DNA of 64,000 bases from Apostichopus japonicus (Eukaryota; Echinodermata; Holothuroidea; Aspidochirotida; Stichopodidae): the NCBI RefSeq assembly GCF_037975245.1, contig NC_092568.1, positions 19,053,001 to 19,117,000 of the forward strand, written 5' to 3'. The translations under genes were made by a program, and so were the position numbers. Below the pieces are notes generated by a model, which was not told the origin of the DNA, ran no database searches, and saw only the letters and a program-made list of their open reading frames with translations. This document shows, one piece after another, positions 23,431 through 34,688 of this stretch. Numbering within the stretch: position 1 is the first letter of the stretch; the number at the start of each line of letters is the position of its first letter.

Positions 23431-25845
23431 CAGGGGCGGATCCAGGATTTTGAGAAAGGGGGGGCCGACATCCCGATGGTAGCACTTTAGTGATCTGCGT
23501 CCTGGGGGAGGGGTTTAGGGGGAGGGGCCCCCTCCCCCTTGGAAATTTTTGGTTAATTGTGAGTGCTTAGATGCAAAATGGTGAAACATTTCGCCAAAAA
23601 CTAGAAAAACCAGAAACTTTGCAGACACGCTTTTTTGTGCACATATTTTTGCTCGATAGACACATATTTAAGAACGCTCAACAGTGCATGTACAATGGAT
23701 ACACTATTATTGCGTCGATTCGTTTTTTCTTTTGCGCGAAAATTATGACGCCAGATTCACCCTAAGAAAAAACATAAAACAAGATATGTTCAATGAGATA
23801 ATTATGATATACTTATTAATGAAATGGGGGTGTAGGCGGTTTTACACTATCTAACGCAACGTAGTCGCCAAGAACCTGAAGTATTTTTAAGGGAGGGCCT
23901 GATAATAAGCGGAAACGGATCACCGACCGAAAATATATCGGAATTTGTGGATTATTTCTTGCTTCCTATTCAGGGGCGTAGCGAAGTTTTTTTGTTGGGG
24001 GGTGTGGAGAATTTGATTTGCCGACGGATCTGGAAGTGGTGACTGAAATGGGGGAGGGGTCTAAGGGGAGGGGGTGTCCCCTCCCCTTTGGAAAATTTTT
24101 AGTTTTGAAACGTCCTTAGATGCAATCTGGTGCATATTGTAAGTCAAATTTGATTTGCCGACGGATCTGGAAGTGGTGACTGAAATGGGGGAGGGGTCTA
24201 AGGGGAGGGGGTTTCCCCTCCCCTTTGGAAAATTTTTAGTTTTGAAACGTCCTTAGATGCAATCTGGTGTATATTTTAAGTCAAATTTGATTTGCAGACG
24301 GATCTGGAAGTGGTGACTGAAATGGGGAGGGGTCTAAGGGGAGGGGGTGTCCCCCTCCCCTTTGGAAAATTTTTAGTTTTGAAACGTCCTTAGATGCAAT
24401 CTGGTGCATATTTTAAGTCAAATTTGGCACCGTAGAATTTCCATTTCGATATTATTTTTATGGCAGTCGGCAGAAGAAGAATTAATTGGGACCAATTATC
24501 GAACTGTGTTTTCTCTTTCACCGATCGTTGAAATAGTGAAACTTCGTGATGAAAATGTTCAGAAAACTTTCCGGTAATGAGAAATAACAACATTCATTGA
24601 TATACAAGCGAGAAACGTTAAAAATTGTGTACAATTCGTGAGCCGTGTCCTTAAGTTTTCCACGGAGAACGAATGACATCTGCGATGACGTCATTCTGAA
24701 CAGAGGATAATAACAACACGTTGTCACACGATAGCACGACTCATGGGCTACGGCCTATACGGAAGCCTTTAATTCCATTTCTTTCACTGAGTTGCCGGCG
24801 ATTCTGGCACTCGTCTAGCTGAGCCTGGCTACAGTAGCTATACTGACGGCCGTGACATTATCAGTTATTTGCCGAGAGGTTTTTAACTTGCAGGCGTCGG
24901 GTGATTGGATTGGTGAATGAGTTTATCAGATGAAGAACTGGAAAATCGAAATAACCGATAAAGAAGCTCCCGTTCTCCTTTTCTCTATTCAGCTTTCCTT
25001 CTTTCTTCCCCTTCCGCTCTCTTCACCTTTTCTCCTTTTGCCGACAGACCCAAAATTTGCCGACAGCGACCAAATTATTATATATAATATAATAAATCAA
25101 AAAATAAAACCAAAATCTCAAAGGTTTACTTGTTAACTCAAGGTTTCATACTAACGAAGAATCAGCTGACTCTCAAGGTTCACACGAAGCTCTTTTAGAT
25201 GCTCTTATAGCTGCATTATGAGCCCATAAAAACTCGTGCACAGAAAATAGATGCATTTTGAGAACGAGACGCCCAGGCCGAATATAAAATATTCAAAGGC
25301 TACTACTGATGAAGCTCCTATAAAGTTTGAGAGCAGAAACCGGTCTAGTTGGTCATAAGAACCTACACTAGTCTCTCCTACTATTAACAGTACACTCAAT
25401 TCACCTAATAGGTGCAATTATGCTTCACCACGAGGAGCATGCTATAAGTTCATGTTCCTTGGGCCCTCCCTTAAAAATACTTCAGGTTCTTGGCGACTAC
25501 GTTGCGTTAGATAGTGTAAAACCGCCTACACCCCGTTTCATTCAGATAATTATGATATACTTGCTAACTGTGCATTGATTTTCCCTGACAGTAATAGTCA
25601 GCACTATAGTACTGAGCCGTATCTAATTAATACGTGATGTCGCGTAGGCCTGGTAATTGCCTTACTTTCAAATTTGGAATAAAAACGATCGCGTTTCAGG
25701 GAAGAACAGCTGGATATATATTAGGCTTTTCTTTCACCAAGTTATGCCTATTAGGAATTTAAAGTACTCCCACATAAAAAAACGCAACTGATTTCCAAAA
25801 AGGGGGGGCCGGGGCCGGGTCGGCCCCCCCCTGGATCCGCCCCTG
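23431..25845. mobile_element. 2.4-kb non-autonomous DNA transposon, CAGGGGCGGATCCAGG ends, 5-bp TSD
   Basis: The left end CAGGGGCGGATCCAGG (23431) is the perfect reverse complement of the right end CCTGGATCCGCCCCTG (to 25845). AGTAC flanks both sides (23426-23430, 25846-25850). Inside are an inverted repeat of about 78 bp (23821-23899 and 25462-25539) and three 137-bp tandem units (24011-24422). A second terminus-like string, CAGGGGCGTAGCGAAG, lies near 23972, and a hammerhead-like motif near 25296-25352. No transposase is visible. CAGG-type ends with 5-bp duplications recall hAT5-type elements; that family assignment is inference. Confidence 0.83.
24011..24422 (+). repeat. Three tandem 137-bp repeats
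   Basis: The string GACGGATCTGGAAGTGGTGA recurs at about 24022, 24159 and 24297, giving a 137-bp period. Units are nearly identical and each carries a G-rich/C-rich foldback and TTAGATGCAATCTGGTG. A diverged fourth unit is seen near 23495-23585. Confidence 0.9.
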
Positions 25846-25850
25846 AGTAC

Positions 25851-28434
25851 CGTACTTATTAGCACAATCTTTTGGGTTAGATCTCACTAACTACCTACTG
25901 TGTAGCCAGTGATTTCTAAGATTCCCTTCCTTGGGACGGACCCCAGACGTCAAGAGAAACATGATTCAACAGTTACAAGGTCACACCGTTCTAAAATCCT
26001 CCATCCGCCTCTGCTAAATTCTATCACATCACATCGTTGAAGGTCCCTTTTTGGAATTGTCTCTCCGTCTACCCGTCTCATCCCCACCCTAGTGAATACT
26101 TCCACAACAAAAAAACCTAGAATATGATCATATCGATTTTTAAACGTCAATAATTTCTTCATCGTGAAAATAAAAGTTGTCAATATATTCGATCACTGGT
26201 AAATGGAATGAATTTGATAACATGACATAAAAAAGAACAGACCATTCTGTCAAAATGTAAATTTGTTAGCAATTATTAAAAATTGAATGATGAATTGCCA
26301 GTGAAAACTAAATATGGTTTTATTAACTCGTTCTATAGGCTACTGCCACGAAGACTCTCCGGCTCTGTTTTGTATTGTTAGACGATGGACAGATGCATGG
26401 CTTCGTGAAATATCGGTATAATAACGCTATCTTCAAACAAAAGAAAATTCGCAATGTTTTTTATTCTAAGTTGTAGATGTCATTTATGTTCCACAAAATC
26501 AGGTCATGGTAAACCACACAATCGTTAATGGTCGGCTGTTGGCAGAAAAGGGTATTTTTTGTGATATTATGAAGCTATTCGCAGAGTTCCTTTCTTGTAT
26601 TTTAAAATGTCAGATGTTGTGTTTAGTTTTCCCACAAATGGGTGGTTTTCAATACTTAATACTTTTATGCTGGAACTTTTGGCCCTCCAAGTTATTCCCA
26701 GACTCTGAGGTGAGTTATATATTCGTCATTTACTTTTTTTGATATTGCAGTTAAAACTACGTGTTGAAATTTTAAGCTGAGTGACCATTAATAGACTGTC
26801 TAGCATATTTGGGGACAATACTGATGACTGAATCTTGGTTGTGACAAGAGGTGTCAAGGACAATTGCTCTTGGACCCATTTGTGCACTCTTAATATATCC
26901 CATGCATTCCTGGCCTATTCATATTTTCTCAGGCCCTCATATTGAACCAGGGACCTAGGGGTGTGGTCCTCCCCGTCCCATCTTGTCAGGCTTGGCTGTG
27001 ACATAATTTTTTAATCAATTGTGTGGTTCCTTCAGAGAAACCGAAAGTTAGCGTGATTTTCAGCTTATCTGGTTTATAAGGTAATTGCACCTTTTCGAGG
27101 CTGGAAAGAGATACTTCACAGCATAGGGACCAAATGTAATAGATCCTAAAATGAATCAAGTAGAAAGAGGACAATGAGATGTTGTAAAGTTTATAAATGT
27201 AAAGTTGGAAGTTACTGTCTTTGTCTCAGAATTGCTGTAGGTTGACTCAAACATTTCCACTGCAACAAAGTGAGATGGCATTAGACATGCTCTGTTGCAA
27301 AACATAAAGGGAATCTAAAACTTAAAGGTCATCAATACTGCCATAAAACCTCAACAGTCTACAAAATGTGAAAAATTGTAATCAAAATGTTTAAACTCAA
27401 TAAAGAATAGTGTTTAGAGAGACAATGAAATGTCCCAGTGAGGACAAATGTCAAGATGGGTTTTCAGAAATAAATGAATTGTTGAGGTGCTATTGATGCT
27501 CCTAAACTTTGCTAGGGAAGGTTGATAAGACTTGTTGTGCAAATTGTATTACAGGCAAGTAGGCCACCACCAGCTAAGTCCTGCCCGAAAGAGATTTCGT
27601 TACAGTCCGTGAAAAACTGGACCTTCAATCTTACACTCATGGATATGTAGACCATTAAGGCCTACGGTTTGAGCACTTTTTCTGTCATACTGTGCATATT
27701 GCTTTAAATAGTTGTTGTGAGGTTGTGGTTGACTTTGGCCCTATAGCTTGCACCAATGCTTTTCCCTGGCCCATGTAGAAAATTAATAAAAAACCTCCTG
27801 GTAAAAAAACTTCATTCCTCAACAGAAACAAACTATTTAAAAATTTACAAATAATCAATATCTCACTAAGACAAAAGTGAAATGAAAGTGAAATGAAGTA
27901 CCCCTTCAGATAGTAACCTAATCTGCTTATTAATGGAATAGAAGAAAAGAAAAGTGACAAAGCTACATAAAGTATTTTCTTAACAATCTGTATTTTTAAT
28001 TCATCATCTTTCTTTTCACAGGTTGACAGAATAACAAAGTGATAGGTCTGTACCCATACAGTTACAGGGATAGTTCTTTAACTCCATATTTCATACAATA
28101 TACCAAGTATATTGCTTTACAAAAGCTCACTTTCCCCCCTAAGAACCCTAGACAAGAAAAAAAGACGAAAAGAAAACATCTCAAAAGAGAAATAGTTATA
28201 CCTAGGTGACCTAGAGCAATCAAAATTTCATCTCTAATAGCTTTCTTTCCTTCTTTTCTTTTTGGACATTGCTGCAGGCCGTGGTCTTCAAACAAGCTCA
28301 TTGGATCATTGTTGGATCATCTTCAAACGGCACAGATCATCACTTGCAAAAACTGAAAACAATTCTTTCTTTCTTTCTTCTGGTTTCGAATGTTCATTGT
28401 ACAACAACCCTTAATTGGAGCAAGGTCCTAATTT
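25851..28434. other. Intergenic DNA with one weak gene candidate
   Basis: Apart from the two-exon candidate at 26638-27650, no supported exon is visible. ATTAAA on the minus strand (plus-strand TTTAAT, 27995-28000) is a possible variant polyadenylation signal for the COX7A gene that ends at 28435. Confidence 0.4.
26638..27650 (+). CDS. Possible two-exon small protein, 55 aa, unrecognised
   Basis: Exon 26638-26709 starts with ATG and ends at a strong donor GAG|GTGAGT. Exon 27555-27650 follows a plausible acceptor (TATTACAG) and stays in phase to a TAG stop. The product begins MGGFQYLILLCWNFWPSK, a hydrophobic N-terminus, and continues with a Pro-rich RPPPAK segment. No family is recognised. 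The upstream frame is open as well, so the start is uncertain. This could be chance: the support is only splice signals and phase. Confidence 0.2.
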
Positions 28435-30206
28435 CTACTTCTTGATGGACATATTCAATAGATCCGCGCATGCCCACAATGTGCCGGCACCTGTTATCAG
28501 CACAACTCCGAGGTATATCATGCGGTCCTTCCCACCACCTTTTAGGTGAACAGGTTGGCCATCACTTTCCTGCATTTGGGAGGGAGAGAGAGAGAAGGCA
28601 AAGTGAGGAAGGGCTCAGGATCTATAACAAAGTTACTGTTATATTTTCAGTATGAAAACATACCAAGTTTTCTGTACGATAACTGTTCAAACGACATTTG
28701 CACTTTTCTGCTAACCGTAAATGACATTTGAGCTTCAATTTGTGAAGACTTCATGTGGTAAATGAAAGCTACCGTTCACATTTATCAACTTGTCTTAGGT
28801 GAACTTCTTGTGACAGATTGTGCTTTTGCTAACCTTGACTGAGAAAGACGATAGGGTACCCATTAACAGTGAAGCCACATGTCAGCTAAGTAAAGTGTGA
28901 GGTCGTATTTCATGATGAGAGCCAAACACACAATACAACATACATATTGAATTCAGGTGACGTGACTTGACAACAGTTGCCTGTCCTTCTAAATAAAAGA
29001 AGATGAGCAGGAAACCATTACAACCTACTAATTTGCTAAATTCAAGCTACTTTTCGACACTCAATCAATTTAAAAATTGCAAAAAGACATACCATCAATC
29101 ATTGATAATGCTGAGAACAGTCCTGTGTGGCCAAAATAACTACAAATTATACATACAGTGTCACTATTGGAATAAATTTACCTGAAATCTCAGTTGCTGA
29201 TTTTTCACTTTGTTTTCCACCTGAGACCGTATGGAGGTCGAAAATGTCCTTGAGGCTCTAGGGACCAAGCAACGTATAACCTGTAACAAGAGACGGCAAA
29301 TAACAGAAAAAAAAATTGAAATGAGGTTTAAGGGAAAGAAAATATATATGTAACAGAAATACATCAGGTTAAATTTAGTACTAGTGTAATAAATCAAATA
29401 ATGGAGATCAAAGCCTTTAATCGGGACATAAACCTAACCATCATCAACAATGTAGCCTATTGTTAGGCCGTATCTATGTAAATCCCGCTTCTTTTTTAAA
29501 CTTCCCTATTTTGATAACGGCTGTTCAAAGTTGCTTCCTACAGTAATATTATTGCATACTTAACATGACTGAATTTAAATAAAAGTATATTCATTTTCTT
29601 GTCAAAATGTCAACAACAGATAGTGATATAGTGTTGAACTGTAGAGTGGAGTTGCAGGTTGGTCGAGGCAGGTTGGCTGTAACTGAAACTCTTTACTTAT
29701 ACATGAGACAAATAAACAACTTAACAGGAAGGAGGTCTGTGTGCAACTGAATATATTAACAGTAACTCTCTTGAGGCTGTATTATGTCCCTGTTAAATAA
29801 TAGTTTTGAGCACCTGGAAAGGGAATGCACTCAGGCATGCCTCATTACAATAATACACTTATATACAAGTAGTCACAGTAGTAGTGTTCATAAATTACAA
29901 ATTGGTAGGTCTACAATATCTGACCTGATCTGCCAGAATTGGAGTATCTCCTTGCAATCAAAGATACCCAGTCATAGTTTATGACAGTATGTCATATATA
30001 TTTACTAGCTCTTCATCAAGCAGTGGGAAATGTAGCTTTTAGCATAAAACTTTTTGGGTGATTCAAAAGGACAAAGTGTACCCAAAAATGCCTGTGTAAA
30101 AATAGCCATTGATGAGCTTACAGTATTGTTGCCAAATACAATAGGCGTGGCTTCTTGTACTTATTAGTGCAGCAGTTCTGGGAATAGTATACATTATTAC
30201 CGCCAT
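28435..30206 (-). CDS. COX7A: Cytochrome c oxidase subunit 7A (canonical mitochondrial form), about 79 aa
   Basis: Minus-strand exons are 29182-29280 and 28435-28569 (stop TAG), both phase 0 with GT/AG borders. A probable first exon is 30201-30206, ATGGCG followed by GT. Joined, the protein starts MAVIRCLVPRASRTFSTSIR, an Arg/Ser-rich mitochondrial presequence. It continues NKVKNQQLRFQ, then ESDGQPVHLKGGGKDRMIY and one hydrophobic membrane helix ending in NMSIKK. This matches COX7A1/COX7A2 in order and length (vertebrate forms are about 80 aa). The product is a single-pass subunit of respiratory complex IV in the inner mitochondrial membrane. The first exon is the weak point: its donor GTAATA is unremarkable, and it rests on length and start context. 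Confidence 0.88.
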
Positions 30207-30211
30207 GTTGT
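30201..30211 (-). promoter_or_regulatory. YY1-like site overlapping the proposed COX7A start codon
   Basis: The minus strand reads ACAACATGGCG followed by G, matching the YY1-type consensus AANATGGCGG. Such sites overlap transcription or translation starts of many nuclear-encoded mitochondrial genes in animals. This supports, but does not prove, the first-exon placement. Confidence 0.4.
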
Positions 30212-31401
30212 GCAATACGAATATTGTACACAAAAATCTGATCCATACAGGAAAAATGACTTACAAAATTGATAAATTGGTATTAAACTTGCTGTCACTT
30301 TCGAGATACTGAAAGTGGGCCTATGATCCACCTGACGGGGAGTTTTTCTGGCCCATTGCCGATGGTCTATTTATGAAACTTACACATCTCTCCTGCAGTG
30401 TACATATTCTGTTATTTTGCTGTTTTCTCGGAAAACAAATTTACTGTTTGGACAACCAACAAGAACGACCTGGCTGTCCAAACAAAACAACTAAGAACTA
30501 AAATTAGGCCTGCAGCAGGAATGGAGTCTACCAGTATCAAAACTACCCTAGGACTAAGGATTGGCATATTTGATGGTATACAGTAAATTCATAATGATAC
30601 TAGGCCTATGGGCATAAATGTTGTTTTAATTTAAATGATAGCTGTGATGTCGATCTCGCTGATTTTATTCAGTGATTTAGTTCTATCCTTCAGCAATGTG
30701 ATTTCATCGATGCTTTGACAATATTATGCCAAAAATAGAAAGAATTATACTTGTACAGGTAAGAAGTCAAACTGCTTGAACAAGTTATTAAAGTAAAAAT
30801 TCCCAAACTTTGTGCATGCATGCATTAAGGTTTGCTGTATAATTAATTCCGCTAAAGGGGTGGAATCATCCACAAAAACGTTCCTTTGTTTAATTTTTTA
30901 TACAAGTGTGAACCAACCCAGCAACTTTACAACATAATCAAACTTTAGGGCTAAGTTAGTAATAGAGTTAGTAGTTCAGTGCAACTAAACTACACATACA
31001 GTAGCCTAGGATAGTGCGAAATGTGTCGAATAAGTTAGATTAGGCCTAGGCTCAGTGAGGCTAATGTTAGGCTAGGTTTGTGTATGTGTATGTATAAACA
31101 ACTCTGAGTCTGGCAGTACAATTGTCCAAGGAATCGTCTTACCGATACACTATTCATTTCGCCTGTTTTCAGTGCAATTGTTCAAACAAGCTGATGGTTA
31201 AGAACACACTGGTTCTTCTCTCTTCTTTGGTCAAATCGTTCACGGGCGCCTACGTGACTGAATTAGTGCAGGATCGGGTAGACAGATTTATCAGGCTGAG
31301 TATACATTCTATACTTTTTAAATAGCGCCAGCATTTTCAGCTTCACTCGAACCTAATGTAGCAAAGTAACTACTGTATTGCTTCAAGATCAAGTTCAAAA
31401 G
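30207..31401. promoter_or_regulatory. Shared head-to-head promoter region of two COX7A genes
   Basis: About 1.2 kb separates the proposed start codons of the minus-strand COX7A gene and the plus-strand COX7A2L-like gene. No other gene is supported in it. No TATA box stands out. Co-regulation from a bidirectional promoter is inference from arrangement. Confidence 0.4.
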
Positions 31402-34071
31402 ATGTCTTCTGATGTAAAGTTCGATTCTTTCAAGGGCAGACTTGCAAGCCATGGAGGTTCTGCAGTTCCCTCTGTGAGTTGCAGTCTTTTCCTCCTCTTT
31501 TCTGATAGATTCCACCTTCAGGTTAACCAGTTAAACTTAAAGCCTAACCATTAACATGGTGTATAGGCTACTGTATGCAGGCACAACTTAGTTTACAGTA
31601 GCCTATGATGGGGTACCGTTATTTTCCGCACACGTTACTTTCCGCTGAAACAAAACGGTGTTTTCCGCTGACAAATTTGTCAGCGGAAAGCAACTTTTTT
31701 TTCAGCGGAAAGTACCGTTTTTTGGGAGGAACAGAATGACTTACTGAAATGATTAGGCACATGGAAGGATTTAGGAGGATGGAGAGATAGGCAGATAGAT
31801 GTAACAGGATAAAATGTAGCTTCGAGACTAGATTATTATTAGGATAGCTAAGGTTGTAGCTTAGGCTGTAAGCACTAGCTTAGGCTGTAGGCCCTAATCC
31901 CAAGTTTAATTTTTTAAATCGGCCATGATTTTAGATGTAACTCGTAAGAAAGGTGTTGCAAAATGCACGTTCGGGTCTTAAAACAGCCCTTACTTATACA
32001 GCCATTTCCAGCGAAAATCAAAAAAGATACCGCCTTTTACATTTTTTTTCAAACCATGATTACGCGGACCGCAGTTTAAATACTTTATTAGATACTCAAT
32101 CCTTCATAACGCGGGCGTCCCTTTGCCCTTTTATCCGCCGACCGCCTCATACTTCTTTAATAATCCCTAATTACAAACACCCCAAGCCTCCTGTAAATTA
32201 TAAGCAGCTTAACTTTTCTGACATGAACTCAGTCTAACCATCCTTTAGCAACGTTCTTTGATACTTTCTCATGTTATTTTAATCATCCTGCCTGAATTTG
32301 GTATCCTTAAATTGAGGAAAAATATAGTGTACAGGTAAGTGAAAAAAAATGTTTTCCGCACAAGAATTTTTCAGCGGAAAGTAATCTGCGGAAAGTAACG
32401 TATGCGGAAAACAACTGAAACCCTGTCCGTCACTATCGGGTAGGTTAGGTTAGGTCTAACTTTTGTAAGCCTAGTAAAAATAGTAATACATAAGGCCTAC
32501 TCTCAATGGGAAGAATGCTGTCTCCTTTAATCAGGACTGAAAGTATCCCCCACCCCAAATATTAAAGAGGGTGCTGATGTTCACATGCACATGAGTGTGT
32601 TCTCGCGATAGTATTACTCTGATTCAGAAATCTGTGAATAGAACAGATTATGCCTGTTACAACTGATTTGGCATTGCCCTCTGCAAAACTGCTGTTGAGC
32701 CCCATTGGAAGGTTAACCATTCAACCTAGACCTGCCACAGTACTTTCTGTTGTTATAATTTATTAAGTCATAATGTTACAACAAATTTATGGTGTAGCAA
32801 AATCACCTGGCAGTCTTATCTCCTCCTCCCCCTTCCCTTTTGGAATTAAACTAATCACATGGCCTTTATTTCAATAAAGACCCCCTATAATTTATTGTGA
32901 ATGCTAACTTGTAATCCTGACATTGTCAAACTTGTTTGAATGGCCTATGGTCATGTCACGATTATTAAGGGTATGTGTAACTTACATGGCGATATATTTA
33001 AAAAATCGCAGCTCTGCAGCTTTGAACATAAATAATTCAGCTCTAAGAGCATTATGGTTATCATTGATCTTAAACATACTTGACTTTTTTTATTTCCCAG
33101 ATGAAATATTCCCACTAGAAATTCTGAGTATTTAATTTTTTAACTCGCAATTTTCTGCCAAATTATGTTATTGTAACTTTAATAGTACATATCTTTTCTT
33201 GCAGGGATTAAGTGCAACTACTGTAAAGGAATCACCAAAGCTGATCTGGGCTCAGAATCCCCATCCACCAGCTCCTGGTTTTTGGGATGATTATCCTCGA
33301 AATCTAGTGAAAAAGTATCAGACATATTTTCAGGTACTGTACACATTATGAGAACAATGCCACATAGGCTAGTAAACTTGAAAAACTTGGAAATTTGCAA
33401 GGGACAGAGTTAAGGCAAGCTACAGTATCCAAACTTTGGTTATTATCTTTCATACACAAAGTTTTCTTCCATGGTGTGTTAATAATGAATCTTGATAGAT
33501 AATAGATGGTACTATTCTCATTGCAAAAGTCAATTGAGCTACAGTATGACATCACTTTTATATTCAGGTAGTAGATTCCAGAAAGATGCAGCTAATTACA
33601 TCCTCGAAAATCCAATAGATCTTTGCATCCCTGGTTTTTTTTGTATGTGTTATGTGAATCTGATGAAGTATGAGGGCTTTTACCAAAGTTGCCTAGAAGT
33701 TCTTTATCCTGTAACCAACACATAGAAAATGCATTGTTAACTTGGGTGACAAGAATCCCAAGATGGCAAGAGCTTTTCACTAGAAAATTCTTTTAGGATG
33801 TGAAACACCTTTATACTGTATGTCGTCATGCAGGGAGGTATTTGAGGCACGGAAATTATGTACTATTCTAGTTTAAAAAAATTGGCTTTTTTTCTGCAAA
33901 TGATCAATTTTTCTTCTTCTTTTCATCATATGACAGAAAAGTGATGGCTTACCAGTACATTTGAAGAAAGGAATGAAAGACAGGCTTATATACTCAAGCA
34001 CAATGGGTATCACAATCTTTGGAACAATATTTGCCTGTTATACTCTTTATAAAATGACTAAAAAGGATTAA
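31402..34071 (+). CDS. COX7A2L: COX7A2L / SCAF1-like protein, 111 aa
   Basis: Exons are 31402-31473 (ATG in good context, donor TCT|GTGAGT), 33205-33333 and 33937-34071 (stop TAA), all phase 0. The N-terminus reads VKFDSFKGRLAS, close to the start of vertebrate COX7A2L (KFSGFTQKLAG). A Pro-rich linker follows (NPHPPAPGFWDDYP), then the COX7A core RNLVKKYQTYFQ joined to KSDGLPVHLKKGMKDRLIY and one membrane helix. Vertebrate COX7A2L is 114 aa, so length agrees. In mammals this protein joins complex III to complex IV in respiratory supercomplexes; the same role here is inferred. The intron after YFQ is at the same place and phase as the intron after RFQ in the opposite-strand COX7A gene. Intron 1 holds a MITE (31611-32423). 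Confidence 0.88.
31611..32423. mobile_element. MITE with repeated TTTCCGC inverted ends
   Basis: The left end (GGGTACC then GTTATTTTCCGCACACG and TTACTTTCCGC) matches the reverse complement of the right end (GTTGTTTTCCGCATACG, TTACTTTCCGC), giving TIRs of about 31-40 bp with an indel. Further subterminal copies of TTTCCGCTGA lie in both orientations, including the palindrome around TGACAAATTTGTCA. There is no transposase and the target duplication is unresolved. It lies in intron 1 of the COX7A2L-like gene. Confidence 0.75.
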
Positions 34072-34197
34072 TTCAACCCAGCATTAATATTAGGAACAAG
34101 AGAATGGACAATGAAATATTCCATGTTTCATCGACAAAGGTGTCGTCTCTGAAACGGAGAAGTACTTAGAAGATGATGCTCAAAAGGTGCTGCCCTC

Positions 34198-34203
34198 AAT
34201 AAA
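34198..34203 (+). terminator. Candidate polyadenylation signal of the COX7A2L-like gene
   Basis: AATAAA lies 127 bases after the stop codon, the first such hexamer downstream. Spacing is normal for a short 3' UTR. Confidence 0.5.
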
Positions 34204-34688
34204 AACTAAAGCATGATTCGCTGGAAAGGAATAGAAAGAACCTGTGAAGAAAGAAGTTTATCCTTGTCTGTAGGAATGTAGGGAGATCAGTTTTCAAGGG
34301 AAATACATGAATGTTTATTTCAGACATCTTGGAAATGAATAAGAAGATGAGGAAGTAAAAACAACAAGAAAACCAAAACACCAAGAAGAAGAAGATTCAA
34401 CACCTGTAGGTTAAATCATAGTTCATTAGTAGATGGTCTAATCTTGCCTAATACCTACCATAACTGCTATATCAGTCAACACTTGCATATGAGGAAAAGC
34501 AGTTTGAAGTTGGTTACCATTTCCAAGCCAGTCAAATTAATATTATATAAAATATGTGTTCTGAGGCCATGACTGGTCCTCAAGGGTTGTCCTGCGGTCT
34601 AAATTTGTTGCCAAAAAAAAAAGTAAGCATTTGTACACCTCCATCATACATAAGTCTTGTTAGTAGTAAGTAGAAAGTTGAGTCTCGT

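Noticed and set aside
31194-31277. Alternative first exon for the COX7A2L-like gene (MVKNTLVLLSSL...)
   Set aside because: It is also in phase, but its donor GTAGAC is weak. The exon at 31402-31473 has a strong GTGAGT donor and matches the COX7A2L N-terminus better.
31953-32237. 94-codon frame inside the TTTCCGC MITE
   Set aside because: No recognisable transposase or other motif; the length is expected by chance.
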